From Streptomyces liangshanensis (GTDB lineage: Bacteria > Actinomycetota > Actinomycetes > Streptomycetales > Streptomycetaceae), in contig NZ_CP050177.1 in assembly GCF_011694815.1 (NCBI RefSeq), positions 5,124,001-5,188,000 on the forward strand: a stretch of DNA of 64,000 nucleotides, in the 5' to 3' direction. Below, piece after piece: positions 6,806 through 16,048 of the stretch (its first letter is position 1; each line of letters opens with the position of its first letter). The notes below the pieces were generated by a model, which made no database searches, was not told the DNA's origin, and saw only the letters and a list, made by a program, of their open reading frames with translations. Position numbers and translations under genes: made by a program.

Positions 6806-9256
6806 CTACCGTCCCACCCCCGGGAACGACGGTACGTCCCCGGTCCCGCCCGTCCCGCCGTCCGTCTCGCCCGTGGTCGTGCCGGTCGTGCCGCCCCCGG
6901 GTCCGCCGGGTCCGCCGTCCGTCCCCCCGTCGGCCGTACCCCCGCCGGTGTCCGGCCCCCCGGGCCCGTCGCCGGCCGTTCCCGTGGTCCCCGTTCCGGT
7001 GCTTGTGCCGGTCCCGCCGTCCGTGCCGCCGGTCGTCGGGCCGCCGGTCGGTTCCTCGGAGGGGCCGCCGTCGCTGGGGGTGCCGGTCTGGCCCTGGTCC
7101 TGTCCCGGCGGCCTGCTGCCGTCCTGCGACGGTCCGTCCGTGCCGCCCTGCGTGTCGGAGGGGGACTGGGAGTCCGCGGGGTCGGTCGGTTCGTCCGAGG
7201 TCTGCGGGTCGGGTGAGGCGTTCTCGGCGCCGTCCTCCAGTTGCAGGTCGAAGTTCGCCACCGGGGTGCCCTTGAGCGCGGCGGCGGTGTACTGGCCCCA
7301 GATCTGCGCGGGCGGCCCGCCGCCGTTGACGCGCGCCAGGCCCAGCGCCCCGTACAGCGGCTTCTGCTTCGCGGTCTCGGGGTCGGCGCCCATGACGGAG
7401 ACGACGGTGGCGAGGTTCGGGGTGTAGCCCGCGAACCACGCGGCCTTGTCGTCCTCCGCCGTACCCGTCTTGCCCGCGGCGGGGCGGCCCGCGGCCCCTG
7501 CGGCGGTGCCGGTGCCGGTGGACACGACGCTGCGCAGCATGGACGTGGTGGTGTCGGCGGCCTCGCGGCTGATGGCGCGCTTCGGGTCCTGGTCGGGCAG
7601 GGCGATGTTCGCCCCGTTCTTGCTGACCTTGTCGACCAGCGTGTACGTGCCGTGCCGGCCGTGGTTGGCGAGGGTCGCGTACGCCTCCGCCATGTCCAGG
7701 ACGCTCGCCGTGGCCGGGCCGAGGGCGATGGAGGGGGAGGCGGTCAGGTCGGGGGTGCGGGAGGGGAGGCCGAGGGAGACGGCGGTCTTCCTGACCGTGG
7801 CCGGGCCGACGTCCTCGGCCATCTGGGCGTAGACCGCGTTGACGGACTTGTCGGTGGCGGTCCTGACGGTGATGGGGCCGTAGTCGACGTCGTCCTCGTT
7901 GGCGGGGGCGTACCCGGTGGGTCCGTCGGGGCCCTCGACCATCCGCTTGTTGTCGCCGTCATAGATGGTGTTCGGCGTGATGGTCTCGCCGTCCTGGGTC
8001 CGCGAGCCGTTCTGGACGGCGGAGGCGAAGACGAAGGGCTTGAAGGTGGAGCCGACCTGGTAGTCCCGGCGGGTCGCGTTGTTGACGTACTGCTTGGTGT
8101 AGTCGATGCCGCCGTACATGGCGACGACCTTGCCGGTGGCCGGGTCGACGGAGGCGCCGCCGACGCGCACGTTCTTGTCGGCCGCCCGGTCGGGGTCGAG
8201 CTTGGAGGTGACCTGGTCCTTGACGGCCTGGGTGAACGCGTTCTGCTTGCCGCGTTCGAGGGTGGTCGTGATCCGGTAGCCGCCGGTGGCGAGGGTCTTC
8301 TCGTCGATGACGTGGTTCGTGATCAGGTAGTCCTTGACGGCCTGGACGATGTAGCCGCGCTGCCCGGAGAGGCCCGCGTCGGTGTTCTTGACCTGGCCGG
8401 GGGTGGGGAAGGTGATCGCGGCGCGGTCGGCGGGGCTCAGCCAGTGCTCCTTGACCATGCCGTCGAGGACGTAGTTCCAGCGGGCGACGGCGGCCGGCTT
8501 GTTCTCCGGGTGGGCGACGACGTCGAACTCGCTGGGGGCGTTCAGCAGCGAGGCCAGGTACGCGCCCTCGGCGGTGGTGATGTCCTCGATGTCCTTGCCG
8601 TAGTACGCCTGGGCGGCGGCCTGGATGCCGTAGGCGTTGCGGCCGAAGTAGCTGGTGTTGAGGTAGCCCTCGAGGATCTGTTCCTTGCTCTCCTCGCGGT
8701 TGAGCTTGATCGCGATGAAGAATTCCTTGGCCTTGCGGGTGACGGTCTGTTCCTGGCCGAGGTAGTAGTTCTTCACGTACTGCTGGGTGATCGTGGAGCC
8801 GCCCTGGGTGCCCTTGCCGGTCGCGGTGTTCCACGCGGCGCGGACCATGCCCTGCGGGTCGACGGCGGGCTCGTTGTAGAAGCCGCGGTCCTCGGCGGCG
8901 AGCACGGCCCGCTGCACGGTCCTGGGCACCTGCGCCAGCTGGACGTTCTCGCGGTTGACGTCCCCGTCCCGGGCGAGCGGGGTGCCGTCCGCGTACAGGT
9001 AGACGTTGGACTGCGCGGTCGCGGCGGCGTTGGCGGCGGGGATGTGGACGTAGTGGTAGCCCGCGAGGAAGCCGCCGACGACGAGCAGCGCGAGGAAGAG
9101 GAACGTCCCGAGCAGCGTGCGCCAGGTGGGGAACAGGCGGCGCCAGCCGGTGCGCTTGGGCCGCCCGGCCTTCTTGCCCTTCTTCCCCTGCCCGGCCGGT
9201 GGGGTGGCCGTGGGGTCCCGTGGGGCCCAGCTCTGCTGCTGTGGCTCGTCGCTCAT
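6806..9256 (-). CDS. Class A penicillin-binding protein (bifunctional transglycosylase/transpeptidase)
   Basis: An 816-aa cell-wall synthase. After a basic cytosolic tail comes one transmembrane anchor (LLGTFLFLALLVVGGFLAGY, residues about 50-70). The GT51 glycosyltransferase domain (about 110-290) has AAEDRGFYNEPAVDPQG and GGSTITQQYVKNYYL. The transpeptidase domain (about 370-650) has STFKPF (active-site Ser and Lys), KSVNAV (SxN) and KTGTAED (KTG). It polymerises and cross-links peptidoglycan outside the membrane and is a beta-lactam target. The last 150 residues or so are a low-complexity Gly/Thr/Pro/Asp tail of unusual length. The ATG at 9256 follows GAGGAGTC. Confidence 0.95.
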   Translation of the reverse strand: MSDEPQQQSWAPRDPTATPPAGQGKKGKKAGRPKRTGWRRLFPTWRTLLGTFLFLALLVVGGFLAGYHYVHIPAANAAATAQSNVYLYADGTPLARDGDVNRENVQLAQVPRTVQRAVLAAEDRGFYNEPAVDPQGMVRAAWNTATGKGTQGGSTITQQYVKNYYLGQEQTVTRKAKEFFIAIKLNREESKEQILEGYLNTSYFGRNAYGIQAAAQAYYGKDIEDITTAEGAYLASLLNAPSEFDVVAHPENKPAAVARWNYVLDGMVKEHWLSPADRAAITFPTPGQVKNTDAGLSGQRGYIVQAVKDYLITNHVIDEKTLATGGYRITTTLERGKQNAFTQAVKDQVTSKLDPDRAADKNVRVGGASVDPATGKVVAMYGGIDYTKQYVNNATRRDYQVGSTFKPFVFASAVQNGSRTQDGETITPNTIYDGDNKRMVEGPDGPTGYAPANEDDVDYGPITVRTATDKSVNAVYAQMAEDVGPATVRKTAVSLGLPSRTPDLTASPSIALGPATASVLDMAEAYATLANHGRHGTYTLVDKVSKNGANIALPDQDPKRAISREAADTTTSMLRSVVSTGTGTAAGAAGRPAAGKTGTAEDDKAAWFAGYTPNLATVVSVMGADPETAKQKPLYGALGLARVNGGGPPAQIWGQYTAAALKGTPVANFDLQLEDGAENASPDPQTSDEPTDPADSQSPSDTQGGTDGPSQDGSRPPGQDQGQTGTPSDGGPSEEPTGGPTTGGTDGGTGTSTGTGTTGTAGDGPGGPDTGGGTADGGTDGGPGGPGGGTTGTTTGETDGGTGGTGDVPSFPGVGR

Positions 9257-9517
9257 GTGGATGAAGACTCCTCGGCGGGCGCCGGCGGTTCACTCTCCGG
9301 CATAACGGTGTCGTATCAGGCCATTCGTCGCGGAGGCCCAAGAAACGCTGCGCCCATCCATGAAACACGCCAGGGGTGGGAAACGGATCGGCACGGTTTG
9401 TGTGGATTGCCACTTCAGGGGACGTGTGGTGCGGGTGGTGCGGGTGGCGCGGCCGAATATCGGTCGCGGTGGCCCGGCCCGGGGGCTAGGGTCGGGCGTT
9501 TTGGGGAGGGAGCTTTC

Positions 9518-10318
9518 GTGCGGCTCTACGCCGTGGTGGCCGCGAGCGGGTTCCGGCGCTATGCGACGTACCGGATCGCCACGTTCGCGGGGATCTTCAC
9601 CAACACCGTCTTCGGCTTCATTCTCGCGTACACCTATGTCGCGCTCTGGGACGAGCGCCCCGGGCTCGGCGGGTACGACCAGGCGCAGGCCCTCACGTAC
9701 GTGTGGCTGGGGCAGGCGCTCCTGATGACCTGCGCCGTGATGGGCGGCAGCTTCCAGGACGAGCTGATCGAGCGGATCCGTACCGGCGACGTCGCGATCG
9801 ACCTCTACCGGCCCGTCGACTTCCAGCTGTGGTGGCTGGCCGGTGACCTGGGGCGGGCGGCCTTCCACCTGCTGGGCCGGGGGGTCGTGCCGGTGGTGTT
9901 CGGGGCGCTGGCCTTCGATCTGGCGCTGCCGTCGGATCCGCTGGTCTGGCCGGCCTTCCTGCTGTCCGTGCTGCTCGCGGTGGTGGTCAGTTTCGCGCTC
10001 CGCTTCCTGGTGGCGCTCAGCGCGTTCTGGCTGCTGGACGGGGCGGGGGTGGTGCAGATGGCGATGCTGGTGGGGCTGTTCTTCTCCGGGCAACTGCTGC
10101 CGCTGACCCTCTTCCCGGGGGCGCTCGGCACGCTGGCCCGGGCACTGCCCTGGTCGTCGATGCTCCAGGTCCCGGCGGACGTCCTCCTCGGCAAGCACAC
10201 CGGGTGGGGGCTGGTTCAGGCGTACGCGTTCCAGGCGGGGTGGGCGGTGGCGCTGCTGGCGCTGGGGCGGCTGCTCCAGGGCGTGGCGACGAGGAGGGTG
10301 GTGGTGCAGGGTGGCTGA
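9518..10318 (+). CDS. ABC-2 type permease (DUF990-like), first subunit
   Basis: A 266-aa integral membrane protein with about six transmembrane helices (for example FAGIFTNTVFGFILAYTYVAL and PAFLLSVLLAVVVSFALRFL). It contains RIRTGDVAIDLYRPVDFQ, the conserved cytoplasmic segment of the ABC-2-family permeases found in pairs in Streptomyces exporters. The GTG at 9518 follows GGGAGGGAG; the very long upstream frame is antisense to the penicillin-binding protein. It overlaps the next permease by 8 bp and is followed by an ATPase, so the three genes form one exporter. Substrate unknown. Confidence 0.9.
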   Translation: MRLYAVVAASGFRRYATYRIATFAGIFTNTVFGFILAYTYVALWDERPGLGGYDQAQALTYVWLGQALLMTCAVMGGSFQDELIERIRTGDVAIDLYRPVDFQLWWLAGDLGRAAFHLLGRGVVPVVFGALAFDLALPSDPLVWPAFLLSVLLAVVVSFALRFLVALSAFWLLDGAGVVQMAMLVGLFFSGQLLPLTLFPGALGTLARALPWSSMLQVPADVLLGKHTGWGLVQAYAFQAGWAVALLALGRLLQGVATRRVVVQGG

Positions 10319-11243
10319 GCGGGTGCGGGAGCCCGGGGGGACGGCCGCCGGGGCGGAGCTTCCCGGGGAGCGGTCGGTTCCCCGGGAGCGGTCGGTTCCC
10401 CAGGAGCGGTGGATTCCGCGGGAGTCGTGGCGGGTCCGGCTGGGCGGCGGGCTGCGGGCGTACGGGCTGATCGTGGCGATGTGGGTACGGTCCACGATGG
10501 CGTACCGCGCGTCCTTCGCCATGACCGCGTTCGGGACGTTCGTCGCGTGCGCCCTGGACTTCGTGGCGATCCTGCTGATGTTCTCCCACGTGGACTCCCT
10601 GGGCGGGTACGCGCTGCCCGAGATCGCCTTCCTGTACGGCACGTCCAGTACGGCCTTCGGCCTCGCGGACCTCCTCATCGGCTCGACGGACCGGCTGGGC
10701 CGCCGGGTGCGGGACGGCACGCTCGACAGCCTGTTGCTGCGGCCCGTGCCGGTGCTGGCGCAGGTGGCGGCGGACCGCTTCGCGCTGCGCAGGCTGGGGC
10801 GGATCCTCCAGGGCGCGCTGGTGCTGGGCTACGCGCTGGTCGCGCTGGACATCGACTGGACGGTCGTCCGGGTGCTGATGGTCCCGATGATGATCGTGAG
10901 CGGGGCGGCGATCTTCGCGGCGGTGTTCGTGGCGGGGGCGGCGTTCCAGTTCCTCGCGCAGGACGCCGCCGAGGTGCAGAACGCGTTCACGTACGGCGGG
11001 ACGACCCTCCTCCAGTACCCGCCCTCGCTGTTCGCGAAGGACCTGGTGCGCGGGGTGACCTTCATGGTGCCGCTGGCCTTCGTCAACTGGTACCCGGCGC
11101 TGTACGTGCTCGGCCGCGAGACCCCGCTCGGGCTGCCGGCGGCGGTCGCGTTCCTGCCCCCGGTGGTGGCGGTGGTGTGCTGCGCGGCGGCGGGGGCCGT
11201 GTGGCGGACGGGGCTGCGGTCGTACCGCAGCACGGGCAGCTGA
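10311..11243 (+). CDS. ABC-2 type permease (DUF990-like), second subunit
   Basis: A 310-aa partner permease, translationally coupled to the first (its GTG start overlaps the upstream stop). About six transmembrane helices include SFAMTAFGTFVACALDFVAIL and the C-terminal AAVAFLPPVVAVVCCAAAGA. VRDGTLDSLLLRPVPVLAQV is the conserved cytoplasmic motif matching the equivalent segment of the first subunit. The first 40 residues are an unusual hydrophilic extension with near-repeats (ERSVPRERSVPQERWIPRES), encoded by tandem 18-bp DNA repeats. A later start inside this extension is possible. Confidence 0.88.
   Translation: MAERVREPGGTAAGAELPGERSVPRERSVPQERWIPRESWRVRLGGGLRAYGLIVAMWVRSTMAYRASFAMTAFGTFVACALDFVAILLMFSHVDSLGGYALPEIAFLYGTSSTAFGLADLLIGSTDRLGRRVRDGTLDSLLLRPVPVLAQVAADRFALRRLGRILQGALVLGYALVALDIDWTVVRVLMVPMMIVSGAAIFAAVFVAGAAFQFLAQDAAEVQNAFTYGGTTLLQYPPSLFAKDLVRGVTFMVPLAFVNWYPALYVLGRETPLGLPAAVAFLPPVVAVVCCAAAGAVWRTGLRSYRSTGS
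10366..10419 (+). repeat. Tandem 18-bp repeat inside the permease N-terminus
   Basis: GGGAGCGGTCGGTTCCCC occurs identically at 10366-10383 and 10384-10401, with a diverged third copy at 10402-10419. It encodes six-residue units (RSVPRE-like) in the cytoplasmic leader of the second permease. Confidence 0.85.
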
Positions 11244-11321
11244 GCGCGCTCGCCCGGCCGGCCGATCACGGAACGCGGCCGACTACGGAACTTGGCTGAC
11301 TACGGAAAGGTGACCGGACCG

Positions 11322-12368
11322 GTGGACGACGCGGATTTCATCATGCTGGACGGGATCGAGAAGGTCTTCGACGTCCGGCGCAAAGTGGGCCGGTTCCGCA
11401 GGGAGCGGCAGCGGGTCCGGGCGGTGGACGGGATCAGCTTCCGGGTGCCGCGCGGCGAGATGGTCGGCTACATCGGCCCGAACGGCGCCGGGAAGTCCAC
11501 CACCATCAAGATGCTCACCGGCATCCTGACGCCCAGCGGCGGCCGGCTGCGGGTCGCGGGCATCGACCCGTCGCGGGAGCGCACCCGGCTCGCACAGCGC
11601 ATCGGCGTCGTCTTCGGCCAGCGCACCACGCTGTGGTGGGACCTGCCGCTGATCGACTCGTACCGCCTGATGCACCGCATGTACCGCGTCCCCGACGGGC
11701 GGTTCAAGCTGAACCTGGAGCGCTGCGTCGAACTCCTCGACCTGGGCGCGCTGTTGGACGTACCCGTACGGCAACTCTCGCTCGGGCAGCGGATGCGCGG
11801 CGACATCGCGGCCGCCCTGCTGCACGACCCCGAGGTGCTCTACCTGGACGAGCCGACGATCGGTCTCGACGTGATCTCCAAGGCGAAGGTCCGTGACTTC
11901 CTGAGGCAGTTGAACGCCGAGCGCGGGACGACGGTGCTGCTCACGACCCACGACCTGACCGACATCGAGCAGCTCTGCCGGCGGGTGATGGTGATCGACC
12001 ACGGCCGGCTGCTGTACGACGGGGCGCTGGCCGGGTTGCACGAGGTGGGCCGGAGCGAGCGGACGCTGGTGGTCGACCTGGAGCGCGAACTGCCGCCGGT
12101 GGAGGTGGTGGGGGCGCGGGTGGTGAAGGTGGAGGGGCCGCGGCAGTGGCTGGCGTTCCCGGCGGGGGCGTCGGCGGCGCCGCTGGTGGCGCGGATCGCG
12201 GCGGAATACCCGTTGGTGGACCTGTCGGTGCGGGAGCCGGACATCGAGACGGTGATCGCGAAGATGTACGCGGAGCGGTCGGACGAGGAGCCTGGGGAGG
12301 CGGGGTCGGAGGAAGCGGGTCGTACTGGCGACCGATTGGGCACTGACGGTTCGCGGCTGCCGAACTAG
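11322..12368 (+). CDS. ABC-2 exporter ATP-binding protein
   Basis: A 348-aa cytosolic ATPase that powers the two preceding permeases. Walker A is GPNGAGKSTTIK, the signature motif is LSLGQRMRGDIA, Walker B is VLYLDEPTIGLD and the switch His lies in TTHD. The ABC domain is preceded by DGIEKVFDVRRKVG, typical of the DUF990-permease partner family, and followed by a C-terminal regulatory tail of about 100 residues. Start uncertain: GTG 11322 is preferred (GGAAAGG eleven bases upstream). TTG 11292 and GTG 11310 are in frame, and ATG 11343 would still keep the domain. The 78-bp gap after the permease suggests the same operon. Confidence 0.93.
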   Translation: MDDADFIMLDGIEKVFDVRRKVGRFRRERQRVRAVDGISFRVPRGEMVGYIGPNGAGKSTTIKMLTGILTPSGGRLRVAGIDPSRERTRLAQRIGVVFGQRTTLWWDLPLIDSYRLMHRMYRVPDGRFKLNLERCVELLDLGALLDVPVRQLSLGQRMRGDIAAALLHDPEVLYLDEPTIGLDVISKAKVRDFLRQLNAERGTTVLLTTHDLTDIEQLCRRVMVIDHGRLLYDGALAGLHEVGRSERTLVVDLERELPPVEVVGARVVKVEGPRQWLAFPAGASAAPLVARIAAEYPLVDLSVREPDIETVIAKMYAERSDEEPGEAGSEEAGRTGDRLGTDGSRLPN

Positions 12369-12377
12369 GCTTGTTCC

Positions 12378-13082
12378 ATGACGAGCGAGCAGCCAGAGAC
12401 GCGGGCCTCCGACGCCGAGCGCGAGCGGGTCGCGGAGCGCTTGCGGGAGGCCGTGGCCGAGGGGCGCCTCGACATGGACGAGTTCGACGAACGCCTCGGG
12501 GCCGCCCTCCGGGCCCGTACCCACGGCGAGTTGACGCCCCTGGTCCGTGACCTCCCCGCCCCCGGGACGACCGCCGACCTGGTGTCCGGAGCCCGGTCCG
12601 GCACCGGGGCCGCAGTGGGTGCGGCCGGGGACGCAGGGTGGGCGGACCGGGTCGGCCGCGGGGAGCCGACGTCGACCGGCGGGTTCGCGTTCTGGAGCGG
12701 GTTCAGCCGCAAGGGGACCTGGACGGTGGGCCGTTCGTTCACCGGGGTCGTGATCCAGGCGGGCGGCGAGATCGACCTGCGCGAGGCGCGGTTCGCGGAC
12801 CGTGACGTGGTGATCCGCTGCGTCGCGATCATGGGCGGGATCGACGTGGTCGTACCACCGGGGATGCACGTCCAGGTCAACGGCTTCGGTTTCATGGGCG
12901 GGTTCGACCAGGTGGGCGGGGGCGAGGTGGATCCGGGGGCGCCGCGGGTGGTGGTCACCGGGTTCGCGCTGATGGGCGGCGTCGGTGTGAAGCGCAAGCT
13001 CAGGGAGGCGGACCGGCTCCGTCTCAAGGAGGAGCGCAAGCGGCTCAAAGTGGAGAAGAAGGCGGAGCGCAAGCAGCTCTGA
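12378..13082 (+). CDS. DUF1707 protein with LiaF-like C-terminal beta domain
   Basis: A 234-aa protein. Residues about 10-60 form a DUF1707 domain (RASDAERERVAERLREA, GRLDMDEFDERLG, ARTHGELTPLVRDLP). A Gly-rich linker leads to a repetitive beta region (about 115-205) with VVIRCVAIMGGIDVVVPPGM and MGGVGVKRK, resembling the cell-wall-active-antibiotic response domain of LiaF proteins. The tail is a highly charged Lys/Glu/Arg helix. No transmembrane helix is evident. DUF1707 proteins are thought to work in envelope-stress sensing; the exact role is unknown. It begins 9 bp after the ATPase stop, so probably in the exporter operon. Confidence 0.88.
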   Translation: MTSEQPETRASDAERERVAERLREAVAEGRLDMDEFDERLGAALRARTHGELTPLVRDLPAPGTTADLVSGARSGTGAAVGAAGDAGWADRVGRGEPTSTGGFAFWSGFSRKGTWTVGRSFTGVVIQAGGEIDLREARFADRDVVIRCVAIMGGIDVVVPPGMHVQVNGFGFMGGFDQVGGGEVDPGAPRVVVTGFALMGGVGVKRKLREADRLRLKEERKRLKVEKKAERKQL

Positions 13083-13116
13083 CCCCTGACACCGCCGGGG
13101 CCGCCACAACGGGGTT

Positions 13117-14499
13117 CTACAACTGGGTGGGGCTGCGCGCCTCCAGGACCCCCAGGTCCAGCGTCCGGGCCATCACCCGGTACCCGGCGTCGCTCGGGTG
13201 CAGGTGGTCCCCGGAGTCGTACGCCGGGGACAGCCGGTCCGGCGCGTGCGGGTCGCGCAGCGCCCGGTCGAAGTCGACGACGTCGTCGAAGACCCCGCCC
13301 GCCCGGATCGCCGCGTTCACCTGTTGGCGCACACGCTCCCCGGCGGTGGTGTAGCCGCTGTACCCGCCGAACGGCGTCAGCGTCGAGCCGATCACCCGCA
13401 GGCCGCGGCCGTGCGCCTGGGCGGTGAGCTCCTTCAGCGCGCCGACGATGCGGCCGGGGTCCCGTTCCCGCCCGGCCAGGATGTCGTTGATGCCGAGGTC
13501 GACGACCACGGCGCGGACGCCGGCCCGGTCGAGGACGTCGCCACGGAACCGTACGAGACCGCTCTCGCCCTTTCCGCGCCGCACGCCGCTCCCCAGGAGG
13601 CGGTTGCCGCCGATGCCCTCGTTGAGCACCCCGATGTGCCGGTCGCGCAGCCGGACGGCGAGGTCGTCGGGCCAGCGGTGGTTCGCACCGGGGCGGGAGC
13701 CCACGCCGTCGGTGATCGAGTCGCCGAAGGTGACCACCGCGCCGCGCGCGTCGGCGGCGAGGACGTCGACGGCCGTCAGGTAGCGCCAGTTGGTGGTCCG
13801 GCCGGTGTACGCGCGGCCGCCGGTGTCCTCCGTACGGTCGCCGCGTGCCACGTACGAGGTCTGGAGGGCGTAGCGGTGGTACGTCACCGGGCCCCCGGCG
13901 GCCGGGGTGTAGACCGTGACCAGCAGGTCGCCGCCGGACGGTACGCGCAGGCGCACCGGGTCGCTGACGACCTGGCCGCCGGGCGGGACGGTCACGGCGG
14001 GGGAGCGGCCGAACGTCACGCGCCGCATGGTCCCGGGGACGGCCGCCGCGCCGCCCTCGCCGGGGGTCGTGGCGGCCGCGTCGACCGCGCCGGTGCCTGC
14101 CCCTGTTGTCCCTCCGGTCGCGCCGCCGGCGCCGGGGCCGCGCAGGGCGACGGAGGCGTGGCCGATGCGCAGGTCTCCGGTGCCGTACCGGTTGGAGAGG
14201 GTGATGCGGACGCTCGTACCGCCGATGCTGGTGTGCACGACGTTGCGCAGGGAGCGGCCGGGGTAGCCGTGCGGCGCGCCCGGCTCGGGGCCGCCCGGCG
14301 CTGCGGCCCAGGTGCCCGTCCACGCGCCGGCGGAGGCGGGGGCCGCCCTTCCTACGGAGGTACGGCCCTGAAAGGCACCGGAGCCGTGCCCGGAGCTGGA
14401 GCCGTATCCGAACCCGAGGCCGGAGACGGTGGCGGCGCCGACGAGCGCCGCCACCCCTATGAGCGCCCCGAGCAGGGCGGATCCACGAGGTCGTGTCAT
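13117..14499 (-). CDS. Secreted SGNH/GDSL-family hydrolase
   Basis: A 460-aa exported esterase or lipase-like enzyme. An N-terminal hydrophobic segment (LLGALIGVAALVGAATVSGL) serves as signal or anchor. A beta-rich region (about 60-220) precedes the SGNH domain, which has block I VTFGDSITDG (nucleophile Ser), a Gly in LNEGIGGNRLL with its Asn as block III, block II-like VVVDLGINDI, and block V DSGDHLHPSDAGY (catalytic Asp and His). Such enzymes hydrolyse esters or acyl groups on polysaccharides or lipids outside the cell. ATG 14499 is chosen because the signal sequence starts there. Divergent from the DUF445 gene. Confidence 0.9.
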   Translation of the reverse strand: MTRPRGSALLGALIGVAALVGAATVSGLGFGYGSSSGHGSGAFQGRTSVGRAAPASAGAWTGTWAAAPGGPEPGAPHGYPGRSLRNVVHTSIGGTSVRITLSNRYGTGDLRIGHASVALRGPGAGGATGGTTGAGTGAVDAAATTPGEGGAAAVPGTMRRVTFGRSPAVTVPPGGQVVSDPVRLRVPSGGDLLVTVYTPAAGGPVTYHRYALQTSYVARGDRTEDTGGRAYTGRTTNWRYLTAVDVLAADARGAVVTFGDSITDGVGSRPGANHRWPDDLAVRLRDRHIGVLNEGIGGNRLLGSGVRRGKGESGLVRFRGDVLDRAGVRAVVVDLGINDILAGRERDPGRIVGALKELTAQAHGRGLRVIGSTLTPFGGYSGYTTAGERVRQQVNAAIRAGGVFDDVVDFDRALRDPHAPDRLSPAYDSGDHLHPSDAGYRVMARTLDLGVLEARSPTQL

Positions 14500-14534
14500 G
14501 GCCCCGGTCTCTCCTCGCGTCTGTGACCCCGTGG

Positions 14535-14552
14535 GTCCCGTGCGTACGGGAC
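14535..14552. promoter_or_regulatory. Inverted repeat in the SGNH/DUF445 divergent region
   Basis: GTCCCGT-GCGT-ACGGGAC at 14535-14552 is a perfect 7-bp inverted repeat in the intergenic region between two divergent genes, so it is a plausible operator. Confidence 0.3.
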
Positions 14553-14665
14553 GTGTCCCCGGGGAACTCGATGTGCGCCCCGGGAGTACCACAGGTAGGG
14601 ACAATGCGTACGGGTCGAATTGTGCACGAGCTGGGGCACGACACGTACGCGGACGGGTGGAGCGG

Positions 14666-16048
14666 ATGGAACGCAGCAACAAGGGGAGAGCGGCCGGACC
14701 GGACACGGACGCCGACCGCTCCCCCGGCACGGACGCGGGTCGTTCGCCCGGCCGCCCCGGGGGGCTGTCCGCCGCCGGGCTGCCCGCCTTCTCGTACACC
14801 GCCGCGGACGAGGAGAAGCGGCGCGGCGTCCGCCGGATGAAGACCACCGCCAGCGGGCTGCTGCTGCTCGTCGCCGTGATCTACGTCCTCGCGACCTGGG
14901 CGAAGAACTCGGGCGTGGACGGCTGGCCGGGTTACGTCGCGGCGGCGGCCGAGGCGGGGATGGTGGGCGCGCTCGCGGACTGGTTCGCGGTGACGGCGCT
15001 GTTCCGGCGCCCGCTGGGGCTGCCCATCCCGCACACCGCGATCATCCCGAACAAGAAGGACCAGCTGGGCACCTCCCTCGGCGCGTTCGTCGGGGAGAAC
15101 TTCCTGTCCGCGGACGTCGTACGGGCCCGGCTGCGGGCCCTCGGCATCGGCGGCCGGCTCGGTTCCTGGCTGGCGGAGCCCTCCCACGCGGACCGGGTGA
15201 CGGCCGAGCTGTCCACGGCGCTGCGCGGCGCGCTGACCGTGCTGCGGGACTCGGACGTGCAGGCCGTGGTCGGCGAGGCGATCACGCGGCGCGCGGACGC
15301 GGCGGAGATCGCCCCGGGGCTGGGCAAGATGCTCGACCGGATCGTGTCGGACGGGGCGCACCACCGGGCCGTGGACCTGATCTGCGCCCGCGCGCACGAC
15401 TGGCTGGTGGAGCACGGCGACTCGGTCATGGACGCGGTGCAGGGCGGCGCGCCGGGCTGGACGCCGCGGTTCGTGGACCGGCGGATCGGCGACCGCGTGT
15501 ACCGGGAGCTGCTGCGGTTCGTGACGGAGATGCGGGACATGCCGGGGCACCCGGCGCGGGGCGCGATCGACCGGTTCCTGCGGGACTTCGCGGCCGACCT
15601 CCAGTCGGACACGGACACGCGGGCGCGGGTCGAGCGCCTGAAGTCGGATCTGCTGGCCCGCCCGGAGGTGCAGGACATCATCGCCTCGGCGTGGTCCTCC
15701 GTACGCGGAATGATCATCTCGGCGGCGAGCGACGACCACAGCGAACTGCGCCTGCGGGCGCGGGCCTCGCTGCTGTCGCTGGGCGCGCGGCTGGCGACGG
15801 ACGGGCGGCTCCAGGCGAAGGTGGAGGGGTGGGTCGAGGACGCGGCGGGGTATGTCGTGTCGACGTACCGGGGGGAGATCACGTCGCTGATCTCGGACAC
15901 GGTGAAGAGCTGGGACGCGACGGACACGTCCCGCAAGATCGAGGCGAACATCGGGCGTGACCTTCAGTTCATCCGGATCAACGGGACGGTGGTGGGGGCG
16001 CTGGCGGGGCTGGTGATCTACACGGTGTCGCACGCGCTGGGGGCGTGA
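14666..16048 (+). CDS. DUF445 family membrane protein
   Basis: A 460-aa protein. A disordered, Asp/Arg/Gly-rich N-terminus (about 1-50) precedes a transmembrane helix (GLLLLVAVIYVLATWA). The DUF445 signature follows: AAAAEAGMVGALADWFAVTALFRRPLGLPIPHTAIIPNKKDQLG. A long helical region then leads to a C-terminal transmembrane helix (GTVVGALAGLVIYTVSHAL), as in the family. The first and last helices place a large helical domain on one membrane face. Family function is unresolved. ATG 14666 has GGTGGAG upstream; further upstream the open frame has no coding character. Confidence 0.9.
   Translation: MERSNKGRAAGPDTDADRSPGTDAGRSPGRPGGLSAAGLPAFSYTAADEEKRRGVRRMKTTASGLLLLVAVIYVLATWAKNSGVDGWPGYVAAAAEAGMVGALADWFAVTALFRRPLGLPIPHTAIIPNKKDQLGTSLGAFVGENFLSADVVRARLRALGIGGRLGSWLAEPSHADRVTAELSTALRGALTVLRDSDVQAVVGEAITRRADAAEIAPGLGKMLDRIVSDGAHHRAVDLICARAHDWLVEHGDSVMDAVQGGAPGWTPRFVDRRIGDRVYRELLRFVTEMRDMPGHPARGAIDRFLRDFAADLQSDTDTRARVERLKSDLLARPEVQDIIASAWSSVRGMIISAASDDHSELRLRARASLLSLGARLATDGRLQAKVEGWVEDAAGYVVSTYRGEITSLISDTVKSWDATDTSRKIEANIGRDLQFIRINGTVVGALAGLVIYTVSHALGA

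Noticed and set aside
7241..9517. Very long open frame joined to the first permease
   Set aside because: It is antisense to the class A penicillin-binding protein, whose motifs are unmistakable; GC-rich third positions keep the opposite strand open. The permease starts at the GTG at 9518.
9290..10720. 476-aa minus-strand frame over the permease genes
   Set aside because: Low-complexity His/Arg/Pro-rich translation with no family resemblance, fully covered by real membrane-protein genes on the other strand.
14429..14665. In-frame upstream extension of the DUF445 gene
   Set aside because: It lies over the promoter and signal-peptide region of the divergent SGNH gene, and the extension has no conserved character.
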